Origin: Anaerolineae bacterium
Lineage (GTDB): Bacteria; Chloroflexota; Anaerolineae; Anaerolineales; Villigracilaceae
Reading direction: 5' to 3'
Length of the DNA: 8,837 nt
Assembly: GCA_003484265.1 (NCBI GenBank)
Contig: DNDO01000072.1
Coordinates: 1-8,837, forward strand
The translations under genes and the position numbers were made by a program. Positions 1 to 7,452 of this stretch are shown here, one piece after another (position 1 is the first letter of the stretch; every line of letters starts with the position of its first letter). The notes beneath the pieces are model-generated. The model was not told where the DNA came from and ran no database searches. It saw only the letters and a program-made list of their open reading frames with translations.

Positions 1-751
1 CTTCGCCGCCTTTGAACTTCCAGGGGAAGACACCGAGCGTAATGCGCTTGTTGTGCAATTCCTTCAAACCAATGTCGCCGCCGAGGTTTTCGACGTGCAT
101 GCAGTCATGGGGGAACAAGGCGTTGTGAGTTAATTGATAGGCTTCTTCGGGGAACAACTCGTCCATTTTGTCCGCGCCGAACTTGTCTTCGGTCAGTTTG
201 CGGACCTTTTTCCAATGTTCCAATCCGCCTTTGCCGAGGAAGCGACCGATTGGCAGGTTCATGGGGTGGTCGGTGGAGATCATATCCACGCCCCAGATGT
301 GGATCTTCTTCTTTAGCAGCCAATCGCAAATGCTGTAATGCGGACCGGGATGTCTCTGAATGTAGCGCTCTTCATCTCCATCAGGGCTAAAGAACGAATA
401 CTTGTGCCAACCTGTGTGAATAAAGAGAATATCGCCATCCTTGACCTCGACGCGCTTCTCAATATCTTCGGGTGTAAACATACCGAGATCATCGAGCATA
501 TCGCTCAAGTCAACGATCACGCCAGGTCCGTAGCACCACTCGATCGGGATCTGGTCAATCGTTCTTCCATTGGTCACGAAATGTTTCGGTGCATCAAGGT
601 GCGTACCCATGTGGTTGGATGTCATAATGTATTGCGCATTGACTCCCTGCTCCGATTTACGTTTGATGTACTTTACTTCAAATGGCGGGTAAAAGGGCCA
701 GAATGAAGCATCGGCATTCAGGTCTTGAGATAGATCATATATCTTGGTCAT
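1..751 (-). CDS. Cyclase family protein (metal-dependent hydrolase, partial)
   Basis: The frame starts at the ATG at 751-749 and stays open for 250 codons to the window edge, so the C-terminus is missing. Residues 47-58 read HMGTHLDAPKHF, the HxGTHxDxPxHF signature of the cyclase family (PF04199), whose His and Asp residues bind the metal in kynurenine formamidase and isatin hydrolase. Downstream, D161-H162 and H219 to N222 (HVEN) fit the family's later conserved positions. Family members hydrolyse formamides or open cyclic amides; the substrate here is not evident. No signal peptide is visible, so it is probably cytoplasmic. A strong AAGGAG lies 7 bases before the start, and the DUF1116 stop is only 11 bases upstream, so it is part of the same operon. 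In this setting a cyclic-ureide or amide-hydrolysing role is reasonable inference. Family assignment is firm, specificity is not. Confidence 0.9.
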   Translation of the reverse strand, partial: MTKIYDLSQDLNADASFWPFYPPFEVKYIKRKSEQGVNAQYIMTSNHMGTHLDAPKHFVTNGRTIDQIPIEWCYGPGVIVDLSDMLDDLGMFTPEDIEKRVEVKDGDILFIHTGWHKYSFFSPDGDEERYIQRHPGPHYSICDWLLKKKIHIWGVDMISTDHPMNLPIGRFLGKGGLEHWKKVRKLTEDKFGADKMDELFPEEAYQLTHNALFPHDCMHVENLGGDIGLKELHNKRITLGVFPWKFKGGE

Positions 752-762
752 GAGTATTCTCC

Positions 763-2007
763 TTAAAGATTATATTTTTCGGCGTAAGCCAGTAAAGCCT
801 GTTCGAAGATTGCAAGCGGCGGTCTTACCAACCCCGCCCCCACCTGCCCGACACCCGCATTCTTATGTGCAATACCAGTGTTGATCCGCGGCGTAATTCC
901 CAACTCAACAACTTTGCGGACGTCAATCCCTGTGGGCGTACCGCGAAAATCGAGCGACGGCATGGTAAAGAATTTACTTTCACCAGTTGTGATCTCGTAC
1001 ATTTCGAGGGTTGCATTCATTGCGTCCTTCGGCGTACCGCCGACAAACGTGACGATCGCGGGGGCGGTCGCCATCGCAAATCCGCCAATGCCTGCGGTCT
1101 CTGTGATCGCACTATCGCCTATGTCAGGATTTGCATCATCTTGAGTAAAACCTGAAAAGAATAAGCCGACTGGAATTTCAGCGGGAGCCGTGAACCATTG
1201 TGTTTCACCAAGTCCGCTCACGCGGATTCCAAAGTCCGTGCCGTTGCGTGCCATGGTTGTGACGATCGTGCTTCCTTCCACACCGTGGGCGGCATCGGTC
1301 ATTGCCTTGCAGGCAGCCATCACTGGGTTCAACACGCTCAACGCATTGTCGCCCAGAAATTGCAATATCTCGGATTCGACCTCCGCCTTTTTCACAACAT
1401 TTGCGATCAACGGCGAAAGCAACTTTAAAAAGATGAGTGAGCCTGCCTTGTTGCGGTTATGCCCTTCATCACCCATGTGCAATGCCTCGGCGATCAGCGC
1501 ACGCAGGTCCAGGCCATCAGACTTTGCCAGCGCATCTGCCAATGCTACGCCGAGCACATCGTTCATCCAGTGTAATTTTTTCAATACGTCATCGCTGTAG
1601 GCACCGTAGCGCAAAACTTTTCCATAGCCTTCATTCAGATTGGAAAATGATTTATTCCCATGTTCGACGTTTTCCACTACATAGACTTTCATCGAGGCAG
1701 ATGTCACACCTGCCATGGGTCCGACTGTCCCATGATGGTGGCAGGAATCGAACTCGACTTCGCCTCTTTCCACCATCGCAGTTGCCTCTGCTTCCGATTT
1801 AGCCATTCCCTCAAACAACATCGCCCCAATGATCGCCCCCCTCAGTGGTCCCGACATCCGCGCCCACTCGATCGGTGGACCGGCATGCAGGAACAGGTTA
1901 TCCTTCATGCCGGGGATTACATCGCGCGCGGTAGCCACCGCCTTCAAGATCGGGCGGGCATTCATTATTTTTTCAACAGCGGTATCGTTTGCGGTATCTA
2001 TGTCCAT
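763..2007 (-). CDS. ylbE: DUF1116 protein, YlbE/AllG-like oxamate carbamoyltransferase subunit
   Basis: This 414-residue protein matches the DUF1116 family (E. coli YlbE and YahG). Recognisable blocks are HAGPP at 41-45, a His-rich CHHHGTVGPMAG at 89-100, HMGDEGHNRN at 177-186 and TMARNGTDFGIR at 251-262, with a Gly-rich, Val-Gly-Ala C-terminal part. Length is near full for the family. In E. coli, YlbE has been reported as AllG, a subunit of oxamate carbamoyltransferase together with FdrA (AllF) and YlbF (AllH); that enzyme interconverts oxalurate plus phosphate with oxamate plus carbamoyl phosphate. The start is supported by GGAG 6 bases upstream, and the gene follows fdrA by 16 bases, the same order as in E. 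coli. No signal peptide or membrane helix is apparent. The family is clear; the enzymatic role is transferred from E. coli. Confidence 0.9.
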   Translation of the reverse strand: MDIDTANDTAVEKIMNARPILKAVATARDVIPGMKDNLFLHAGPPIEWARMSGPLRGAIIGAMLFEGMAKSEAEATAMVERGEVEFDSCHHHGTVGPMAGVTSASMKVYVVENVEHGNKSFSNLNEGYGKVLRYGAYSDDVLKKLHWMNDVLGVALADALAKSDGLDLRALIAEALHMGDEGHNRNKAGSLIFLKLLSPLIANVVKKAEVESEILQFLGDNALSVLNPVMAACKAMTDAAHGVEGSTIVTTMARNGTDFGIRVSGLGETQWFTAPAEIPVGLFFSGFTQDDANPDIGDSAITETAGIGGFAMATAPAIVTFVGGTPKDAMNATLEMYEITTGESKFFTMPSLDFRGTPTGIDVRKVVELGITPRINTGIAHKNAGVGQVGAGLVRPPLAIFEQALLAYAEKYNL

Positions 2008-2023
2008 ATTTTTCTCCGGGTAT

Positions 2024-3703
2024 TTACTTTTTACTTTTCATCTTCGACAACAGCGCAGCCATCTTCTCGTTTCCCCCCGCAGGCGGACGCCACTCTACAT
2101 GGACAGCCTGCGCGCCTTGTGTGATCAAGCTTTCATAAAAAGATTCCAATCCCACATTAATGCCAGCGAGTGGTCGCTTCAATTGTTCGAGGTTTACAGG
2201 GGCATACTTCTGTTTATTGTTTTTACTCATACGAAGACTAATATATTCGACCGTTTCGGCCGCCGTGCGGAAGATCTCTGCGCCCGACTCTTTCAACTGT
2301 TCGATTTGAGAGTGAATATCCTGCGGATCATCATCCGTTCCGATGACCATTGCAACAAATTCAATATCTGGTCTCTTATCTCTGATCTCTTTGATAACAG
2401 GACCCAGCTCCCCTGCGGGGTCAAGATGCGAGCCTTCGCCGAGGACAACGTCAAAAAGTATCATACCAACTTCTGGGTCGGCGGCCTCCTGTTTCATGCG
2501 CCGGATGCGCAGGTCATTATCGATCATCGGGTGTAATCGTCCAACCATAAAGAATTCATCGCCCAGGTCGATGATGGTATGTGCTTCACTTTTTAACGGG
2601 TCTTTGAGTAATTGGTTGTCAGTGATCGGGGCGTTGGAGTAAAGCGGTGTGATGCCTGCCTGCAGACCGATCATTGTTTCGTACGCGAGAGTTCCGCCGG
2701 AGAATAGTCCGCGAAGATTGAGATTTGCAACTGGCGGCTCTTCGATATTCTTCGATTCCTGATCGCCCACACGTACCGCAATTTCGGCCGCCTCGCTCAA
2801 ACTAATCGCGAAATGAAGATTGCCTACTCTCCGTGAGGGTGAGGGATAACCGATGAAGTAAATTACTACAGGCTTACCAGTCGCTTGTGCGGCGGATATT
2901 AGTCCAGTCGCCACATCAGCTGAGGGAGGTTTTGAAACAAGGACAATGATTTTTGTTTCTGGATCACGTGAAAGAAGGTCAAGCGATTGATGCGCCGTGA
3001 TCGCGGACACATCAGATTTTAGGTCGCGTCCACCTGTACCGATGGCATGGGTAATGCCTGAACCAAGATTGTGGATATGTGCTGTTACAGCTTGTGTTCC
3101 CGTACCCGATGCACCGACAATCCCGATTGGTCCGCGGCGGACGCGGTTGGCAAATCCTAATCCAATGCCGTTGATGATGGCAGTGCCGCAGTCAGGTCCC
3201 ATCACAAGCAGACCTTTCTCGCATGCGGTTTTCTTCAATGCGATCTCATCTTCAAGCGAGACATTATCGCTATAGAGGAAAACATGTTTCCCGAGATCAA
3301 GCGCTTCACGTGCGACGCCAGCTGCATATCGACCTGGAACCGAGATCAACACCCAATTCGCATCGGGTAATTGCCTGGCTGCCGCGTTTAAACTTCGCGG
3401 ACGGAAGTCCTCGCTTACAGTCGCAGATTTTCGGCGCGTGAGCAACTCGTCAACTTTATCAATGGCATCGAGCGCGGATTTTTCATCATCCGCTTTGACA
3501 ACGATCAACATATCGTCAGGGTTGGCGTTCGCGTCATCGGGCAACAGGTTGTTCGCCAAGAGCAACTCCCGATTCGCGGGTGTTGCCATAACTACCCCTG
3601 CGTCGATGATCCCCGGCAGACCGACCAATCCACGTTGGAGCTGCATCAACACAACAGAGTCATAGTATGCGCCAGCGCGGATATTCCACTTAATGACGCT
3701 CAT
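2024..3703 (-). CDS. fdrA: FdrA family protein, AllF-like oxamate carbamoyltransferase subunit
   Basis: The 559-residue product is essentially the length of E. coli FdrA (about 555). It has the succinyl-CoA-synthetase-alpha-like architecture of the family: a unique N-terminal region (1-90), a CoA-binding-type Rossmann part (about 110-190, with MGPDCGTAI at 168-176), a Gly-rich GIVGASGTGTQ loop at 194-204, the HAIGTGGRDLKSDV block at 219-232, and a C-terminal ligase-like part opening with LFSGGTLAYE near 335. Databases often call it acyl-CoA synthetase, but E. coli FdrA has been reported as AllF of oxamate carbamoyltransferase, and the adjacent DUF1116 partner supports that reading. The start overlaps the amidase stop (ATGA, 3700-3703), indicating translational coupling; its own Shine-Dalgarno is weak (GGTGAG). 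The last residues are lysine-rich. Family assignment is strong, the reaction is inferred from homology and context. Confidence 0.92.
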   Translation of the reverse strand: MSVIKWNIRAGAYYDSVVLMQLQRGLVGLPGIIDAGVVMATPANRELLLANNLLPDDANANPDDMLIVVKADDEKSALDAIDKVDELLTRRKSATVSEDFRPRSLNAAARQLPDANWVLISVPGRYAAGVAREALDLGKHVFLYSDNVSLEDEIALKKTACEKGLLVMGPDCGTAIINGIGLGFANRVRRGPIGIVGASGTGTQAVTAHIHNLGSGITHAIGTGGRDLKSDVSAITAHQSLDLLSRDPETKIIVLVSKPPSADVATGLISAAQATGKPVVIYFIGYPSPSRRVGNLHFAISLSEAAEIAVRVGDQESKNIEEPPVANLNLRGLFSGGTLAYETMIGLQAGITPLYSNAPITDNQLLKDPLKSEAHTIIDLGDEFFMVGRLHPMIDNDLRIRRMKQEAADPEVGMILFDVVLGEGSHLDPAGELGPVIKEIRDKRPDIEFVAMVIGTDDDPQDIHSQIEQLKESGAEIFRTAAETVEYISLRMSKNNKQKYAPVNLEQLKRPLAGINVGLESFYESLITQGAQAVHVEWRPPAGGNEKMAALLSKMKSKK

Positions 3704-4983
3704 ATTTTTCTCACCACTTTCTCGATATCACCTGCCCAATCAAGCAAGGATTCATCGGCATTCCATTTGCCGACGACTTGAAGTCCCATGGGCAAGCCAT
3801 CTTCGTTTTTCGTTGTGGGAATGTTAACAGCGGGAAATCCAATCTGTGTCCAGGGCAGGTTCATGACAGGGTCGCCGGTTGCGTCGAGACCTTTCGGTGC
3901 AGGACCAACCGCCGGGGGCGTAATCCACAAATCGATCTCATTTTCTTTCAATATTTGCGCCATGTCCGTGCGGAAGTTGTCACGCGCTTCTATGGCGATC
4001 TTAAATTGAACATCTGTAACCAACTGACCTCGTTTGATTAGGTCGGTGAATTTTGGAGAATACAACATTTCGTGTTGTTTGAACCACTCATTGTGCACGC
4101 TCGCTGCATCGGCGGACATGATCACATCATGGCGTGCGCGTATTTCCTGAAAATCATCCATCACGGGAACAGGACGTAGTTCGTATCCAGCGTCAGACAA
4201 TGAGATGCAGGTCGCGTTGAAGCTGGCCAGGGCTTCGGCTGAGGCGGATGCGAGATAGGGTCCCTCAGGAATTCCGAGAATCGGTTTTCGATTCGCAGTC
4301 TCAAATCCCCAGTCTCCGATTAATACGCCTGCAACAATTTTTGCAGTATCAATATCTGACGTAAAGAAACCGATATGATCAAGCGAAGGTGACAGGGGAA
4401 TGACGCCGTCGCGAGGGATGCGTTCAGATGTGGGCTTGAGAGTGACGACACCACAGAACGCAGCCGGACGGACAAGTGAACCGATGGTCTGCGTACCAAG
4501 GGCCAGGTCACATAACCCCGCGCCGACCGCTGCCGCCGAGCCGCTGCTCGAACCGCCTGGAGTGTGGTCAGGGTTGTGCGGGTTGCGCGTGGGACCTGGA
4601 TAAAAATAAGCAAACTCAGTCGTGACTGTTTTGCCCATGACAAGCGCGCCAGCATTTTTCAGTCGCGTGACACTTACGGCTTCACCGCCTTGAAGATCAT
4701 TCGATGGCAACCGACTGCCTGCCTGTGTTCTAAAGCCACTTGCATGGAATATATCTTTCACACCAAAGAACATCCCAAAAAGTCGGGGGCGCTTGGCTGA
4801 TTCGGGATACCGGGCAACAAGTTCTTTCGCCTCCTTCAATAATCGCTCGAATCGATCCTCTTCGGGGATAAAAGCAAGCACGGAGGGTTCGCGAGCATCA
4901 AAATAAGATTGGATGCTGGATACGAACTCCTCAGCCGATATCTTGTCATCACGAAAATCTCGCACAAGCTGTTGATGATTCAT
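3700..4983 (-). CDS. Amidase signature family hydrolase
   Basis: This is an amidase signature enzyme (amidohydrolase with a Ser-cisSer-Lys triad). Numbering from the ATG at 4983, the triad is visible as K76 (GVKD), the cis-Ser S145 in GGSSSGSA (143-150), and the nucleophile S169 in GTQTIGSLVRPAAFCG; the 24-residue spacing between the two serines matches the family. Length is 427 residues, slightly short of typical 450-500. A GTG six bases upstream (4989) is also in frame, but AGGA at 4996-4993 lies 9 bases from the ATG and only 3 from the GTG, so ATG is preferred. The gene follows coxS by a short gap and overlaps fdrA by 4 bases. Substrate cannot be read from sequence; hydrolysis of oxamate, a ureide or another small amide from this pathway is inference. 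No GatA partners (GatB/GatC) are nearby, so a tRNA amidotransferase is unlikely. Confidence 0.9.
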   Translation of the reverse strand: MNHQQLVRDFRDDKISAEEFVSSIQSYFDAREPSVLAFIPEEDRFERLLKEAKELVARYPESAKRPRLFGMFFGVKDIFHASGFRTQAGSRLPSNDLQGGEAVSVTRLKNAGALVMGKTVTTEFAYFYPGPTRNPHNPDHTPGGSSSGSAAAVGAGLCDLALGTQTIGSLVRPAAFCGVVTLKPTSERIPRDGVIPLSPSLDHIGFFTSDIDTAKIVAGVLIGDWGFETANRKPILGIPEGPYLASASAEALASFNATCISLSDAGYELRPVPVMDDFQEIRARHDVIMSADAASVHNEWFKQHEMLYSPKFTDLIKRGQLVTDVQFKIAIEARDNFRTDMAQILKENEIDLWITPPAVGPAPKGLDATGDPVMNLPWTQIGFPAVNIPTTKNEDGLPMGLQVVGKWNADESLLDWAGDIEKVVRKI

Positions 4984-5005
4984 GGTCACTAATCCTAGGT
5001 TCCAG

Positions 5006-5482
5006 TTAACTTATTTTTTCAGCGGCAAGTTTCACTGCATCCACGATATGTTGATAACCTGTGCAACGACAGAGGTTTCCTGAAAGCGCGTGACGGATCT
5101 CGTCCTCGGTCGGGTTTGGATTTTGTTTCAAGAACGGGATCATGGACATCAATATTCCTGGCGTGCAATAACCGCATTGCAGTCCATGTGCTTCCCAAAA
5201 GGATTGCTGTAATGGATGAAGATCGTCCTTGTCTTTTGCCAGCCCTTCAACGGTCGTGATAGATTGTCCGTCCGCTTGAACAGCGAAGATCAAACAAGAA
5301 CGCATGGACTCACCATTAAACATGATCGTACACGCGCCGCAGACACCGTGCTCACAACCTACATGCGTGCCTGTAAGCCCAAGTTCATGGCGCAGAAAAT
5401 CGCTGAGCAACATGCGCGGCTCCACTTCGCGAGTGTATTCCTGTTCATTGACTGTTATAGTAATGGAATTGGATCGTGTCAT
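5006..5482 (-). CDS. coxS: Molybdenum hydroxylase [2Fe-2S] subunit (CoxS/XdhC-small type)
   Basis: This is the small iron-sulfur subunit of a xanthine-oxidase-family molybdenum hydroxylase, carrying electrons from the molybdenum site to FAD. All eight cluster ligands are present in 158 residues: C43, C48, C51 and C63 for the plant-ferredoxin-type cluster, then C103, C106, C138 and C140 (CGYC and CRCTGY) for the second cluster in the C-terminal helical domain. Length is normal for the family. The start overlaps the coxM stop as ATGA, so the two are translationally coupled in CoxM-CoxS order. The usual large molybdopterin subunit does not follow; an amidase does. No Tat signal is visible, consistent with a cytoplasmic enzyme. 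The substrate is set by the missing large subunit, so naming it CO dehydrogenase, xanthine dehydrogenase or other is not possible from this gene. Confidence 0.95.
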   Translation of the reverse strand: MTRSNSITITVNEQEYTREVEPRMLLSDFLRHELGLTGTHVGCEHGVCGACTIMFNGESMRSCLIFAVQADGQSITTVEGLAKDKDDLHPLQQSFWEAHGLQCGYCTPGILMSMIPFLKQNPNPTEDEIRHALSGNLCRCTGYQHIVDAVKLAAEKIS

Positions 5483-6357
5483 TGACTTTCTCCCGCACGC
5501 TGTAATGCCTGCTTCAATGTCCTGATTGTCAGTACGTTTGCCAGATGACGCTGGAATTCAGGCGACGTATGCACATTCCCAAACGGGGTGATCTCATTTT
5601 TACTGGCATGCGCCGCGGCAGATTCGATGAGCTTCTCATTCAAATTCTCCCCTTTTAAACTTTCCGCCGCTTCCTTCGCATTCACAGGACCATCGCCCGC
5701 ATTGAGGTACACAAGTTTTGCGCTTTCACATTTTCCAGCATCGTCCAATGTCACCAACGCCGCGACTCCCATCAAAGCGTAATCACCTGCGCGAGGCGCC
5801 ACTTCCATGAACGACCAGCCTGTGCGATTGGGCATGAATGGCAACTCAATCTCAACCAGAATTTCATCAGGCTCAAGAGCTGTGGTGAACATCCCTACAA
5901 AAAATTCCTGTGCGTTGATCCAGCGTTCGCCTGAATTATTCTTGGCTTTCAATCGCGCGTCCAATGCCAGCATCAACACGGGCAACTCTGCGGCTGGGTC
6001 GGCATTTACAATACTCCCGCCGATCGTGCCGCGATTTCTAATTTGCGGATGTGCAATATTCGGAGCTGCTTCATGCAACAACGGAGTATGCTTCGCGATT
6101 GACGGATCGAACTCAACATGTCGTTCACGCGCCATTGCGCCAACCCGGATCACATTCCCATCTTCACGGATATAGCTCAACTCCGTTATGCGATTTAGAT
6201 CGACCAACCTGCCCGGCTGAACGATGCGGAAGTTCATGGCAGGCACAAGGCTTTGTCCGCCCGCAAGCAGTTTTGCATCATCACCATGTTCGCTGAGCAA
6301 ACTCAGCGCTTCATCCAGAGTGCTCGGGGCATGATATTCAAATGGAGCAGGTTTCAT
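5479..6357 (-). CDS. coxM: Molybdenum hydroxylase FAD-binding subunit (CoxM type)
   Basis: The 292-residue product is the medium, FAD-binding subunit of a xanthine-oxidase-family hydroxylase, passing electrons from the iron-sulfur subunit to an acceptor. The two FAD pyrophosphate-binding motifs are AGGQS at 32-36 and TIGGS at 111-115, at the same positions as in characterised CoxM; NADPAAELP (118-126) follows as is usual. The C-terminal part (about 175-285) fits the CO dehydrogenase flavoprotein C-terminal domain. Length is standard. It starts 20 bases after xdhC with an AAGGA upstream, and its stop overlaps the coxS start. It would form a complex with CoxS and a large subunit not encoded in this window. 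Subunit type is firm, substrate unknown. Confidence 0.95.
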   Translation of the reverse strand: MKPAPFEYHAPSTLDEALSLLSEHGDDAKLLAGGQSLVPAMNFRIVQPGRLVDLNRITELSYIREDGNVIRVGAMARERHVEFDPSIAKHTPLLHEAAPNIAHPQIRNRGTIGGSIVNADPAAELPVLMLALDARLKAKNNSGERWINAQEFFVGMFTTALEPDEILVEIELPFMPNRTGWSFMEVAPRAGDYALMGVAALVTLDDAGKCESAKLVYLNAGDGPVNAKEAAESLKGENLNEKLIESAAAHASKNEITPFGNVHTSPEFQRHLANVLTIRTLKQALQRAGESQ

Positions 6358-6377
6358 AAAATAAAAATCCTTGGGAA

Positions 6378-7448
6378 CTAGGGGCTGGGGACCGGCTTCG
6401 CTTCATTCTTAACTTCAATTTGATTTTGTTTCCTGTTGGCTTGTACCACTTCTGACATAATTGCCAGAGCGATCTCCTCGGGGGTTTGCGCTCCGATGTC
6501 CAATCCAATCGGGGCATGCAAATGTGATAGTTGTGCTTCGCTAAGGCCATCGTTCAATAATCTTTCGCACCGCTTTGCATTTGTCGTTTTACTTCCTAAA
6601 GCGCCGATATAAAACGCCTGACTTGAGAGCGCAACCTTCAATGCGGGATCATCCAATTTCGGGTCGTGGGTAAGCATCGTAATAGCAGTTGATCTTGTTA
6701 TCTTGACCTGCTTAAAGGCATCCTCGGGCCAAGACTGGATCAGACTATCTACATTGGGAAAGCGTTCCATATTGCCCCATGCCTTGCGCGGATCAATGAG
6801 GATTGTCTGATAACCAAGCATTTTAGCCAGTGATACGAGTGTTACCGCAATGTGGACGCCACCGACAACAATTAAAGTAGGTGATGGTAATATGGATTCT
6901 ATAAAAACTTCTGTATCTTCATTCAGGATAACTCGGCGCGTGATTCCCTGTGAGAGTGTCGCTTGTGCCAGAGTTAACACTTTATTATCCCAATCGTTGC
7001 CAAAAATTTCTACGACCGTATCGTTGTCGCGAATCAATATTTCACATCCCATTAATTTTTCGGATCCGCGCACTACCGTGACCGTCATGGCTGATTGTTC
7101 ATTTTCCAGTACAGACTGCAATTCTTTAAAGAATTTTGTGTTAATTGGTTTAACCAGAATATCAATACTTCCCCCACAGGCAAGACCAACTCCCCAGGCA
7201 GTTTCGTCCGCCACACCGAAATGCAAGAGTTGGGTCTCCCCCGAATCTAAGACATCCAGGGCGGCTTCGACAACCGCATTTTCCACGCAGCCCCCGCTGA
7301 CAGAGCCTGTGACCTCTCCATCAAATGTAACCGCCATTTTCGAGCCAGCCTTGCGCGGAGACGACCCCCAAGTTTGAACCACCGTCGCCAGCGCGATGGA
7401 CTTCCCTTCGTTTTGCCAACGGATAAGATCTGTCAGAATATCGCGCAT
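6378..7448 (-). CDS. xdhC: XdhC/CoxI family molybdenum cofactor maturation protein
   Basis: XdhC-family proteins bind molybdenum cofactor and help its sulfuration and insertion into xanthine-dehydrogenase-type enzymes. The 356 residues show an N-terminal XdhC/CoxI domain with TWGSSPRKAG (26-35), GSVSGGCVE (48-56) and LACGGSIDILV (89-99), whose cysteines are typical of the family, and a C-terminal Rossmann domain (about 190-335) with IVVGGVHIA (193-201), ILIDPR (216-221), IGALGSK (281-287) and a closing APIGLDIGAQTPEEIA (312-327). The usual GxGH dinucleotide-binding loop reads GGVH here. A polar tail follows from about 337. It begins 4 bases after the coxG stop with no strong Shine-Dalgarno, suggesting coupling. 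Its place directly before coxM-coxS argues it matures this operon's hydroxylase. Confidence 0.93.
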   Translation of the reverse strand: MRDILTDLIRWQNEGKSIALATVVQTWGSSPRKAGSKMAVTFDGEVTGSVSGGCVENAVVEAALDVLDSGETQLLHFGVADETAWGVGLACGGSIDILVKPINTKFFKELQSVLENEQSAMTVTVVRGSEKLMGCEILIRDNDTVVEIFGNDWDNKVLTLAQATLSQGITRRVILNEDTEVFIESILPSPTLIVVGGVHIAVTLVSLAKMLGYQTILIDPRKAWGNMERFPNVDSLIQSWPEDAFKQVKITRSTAITMLTHDPKLDDPALKVALSSQAFYIGALGSKTTNAKRCERLLNDGLSEAQLSHLHAPIGLDIGAQTPEEIALAIMSEVVQANRKQNQIEVKNEAKPVPSP

Positions 7449-7452
7449 GGTT

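Noticed and set aside
105..329. Minus-strand 74-codon frame at the left end
   Set aside because: A different frame on the same strand translates continuously as the cyclase-family protein with its metal motif, which explains this stretch.
1829..2536. Plus-strand 235-codon open frame
   Set aside because: It lies opposite the DUF1116 and fdrA genes, whose translations are clearly recognisable; it has no family-like features and spans the gene junction, so it is a shadow.
2024..3703. Acyl-CoA synthetase or succinyl-CoA ligase
   Set aside because: The fold is shared, but length, the FdrA-specific blocks and the DUF1116 neighbour fit FdrA/AllF better.
4320..4655. Minus-strand 111-codon frame inside the amidase
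   Set aside because: Out of frame with the amidase, which has an intact triad across the same bases; composition is rich in Arg/Ser/Leu as expected of a shadow frame.
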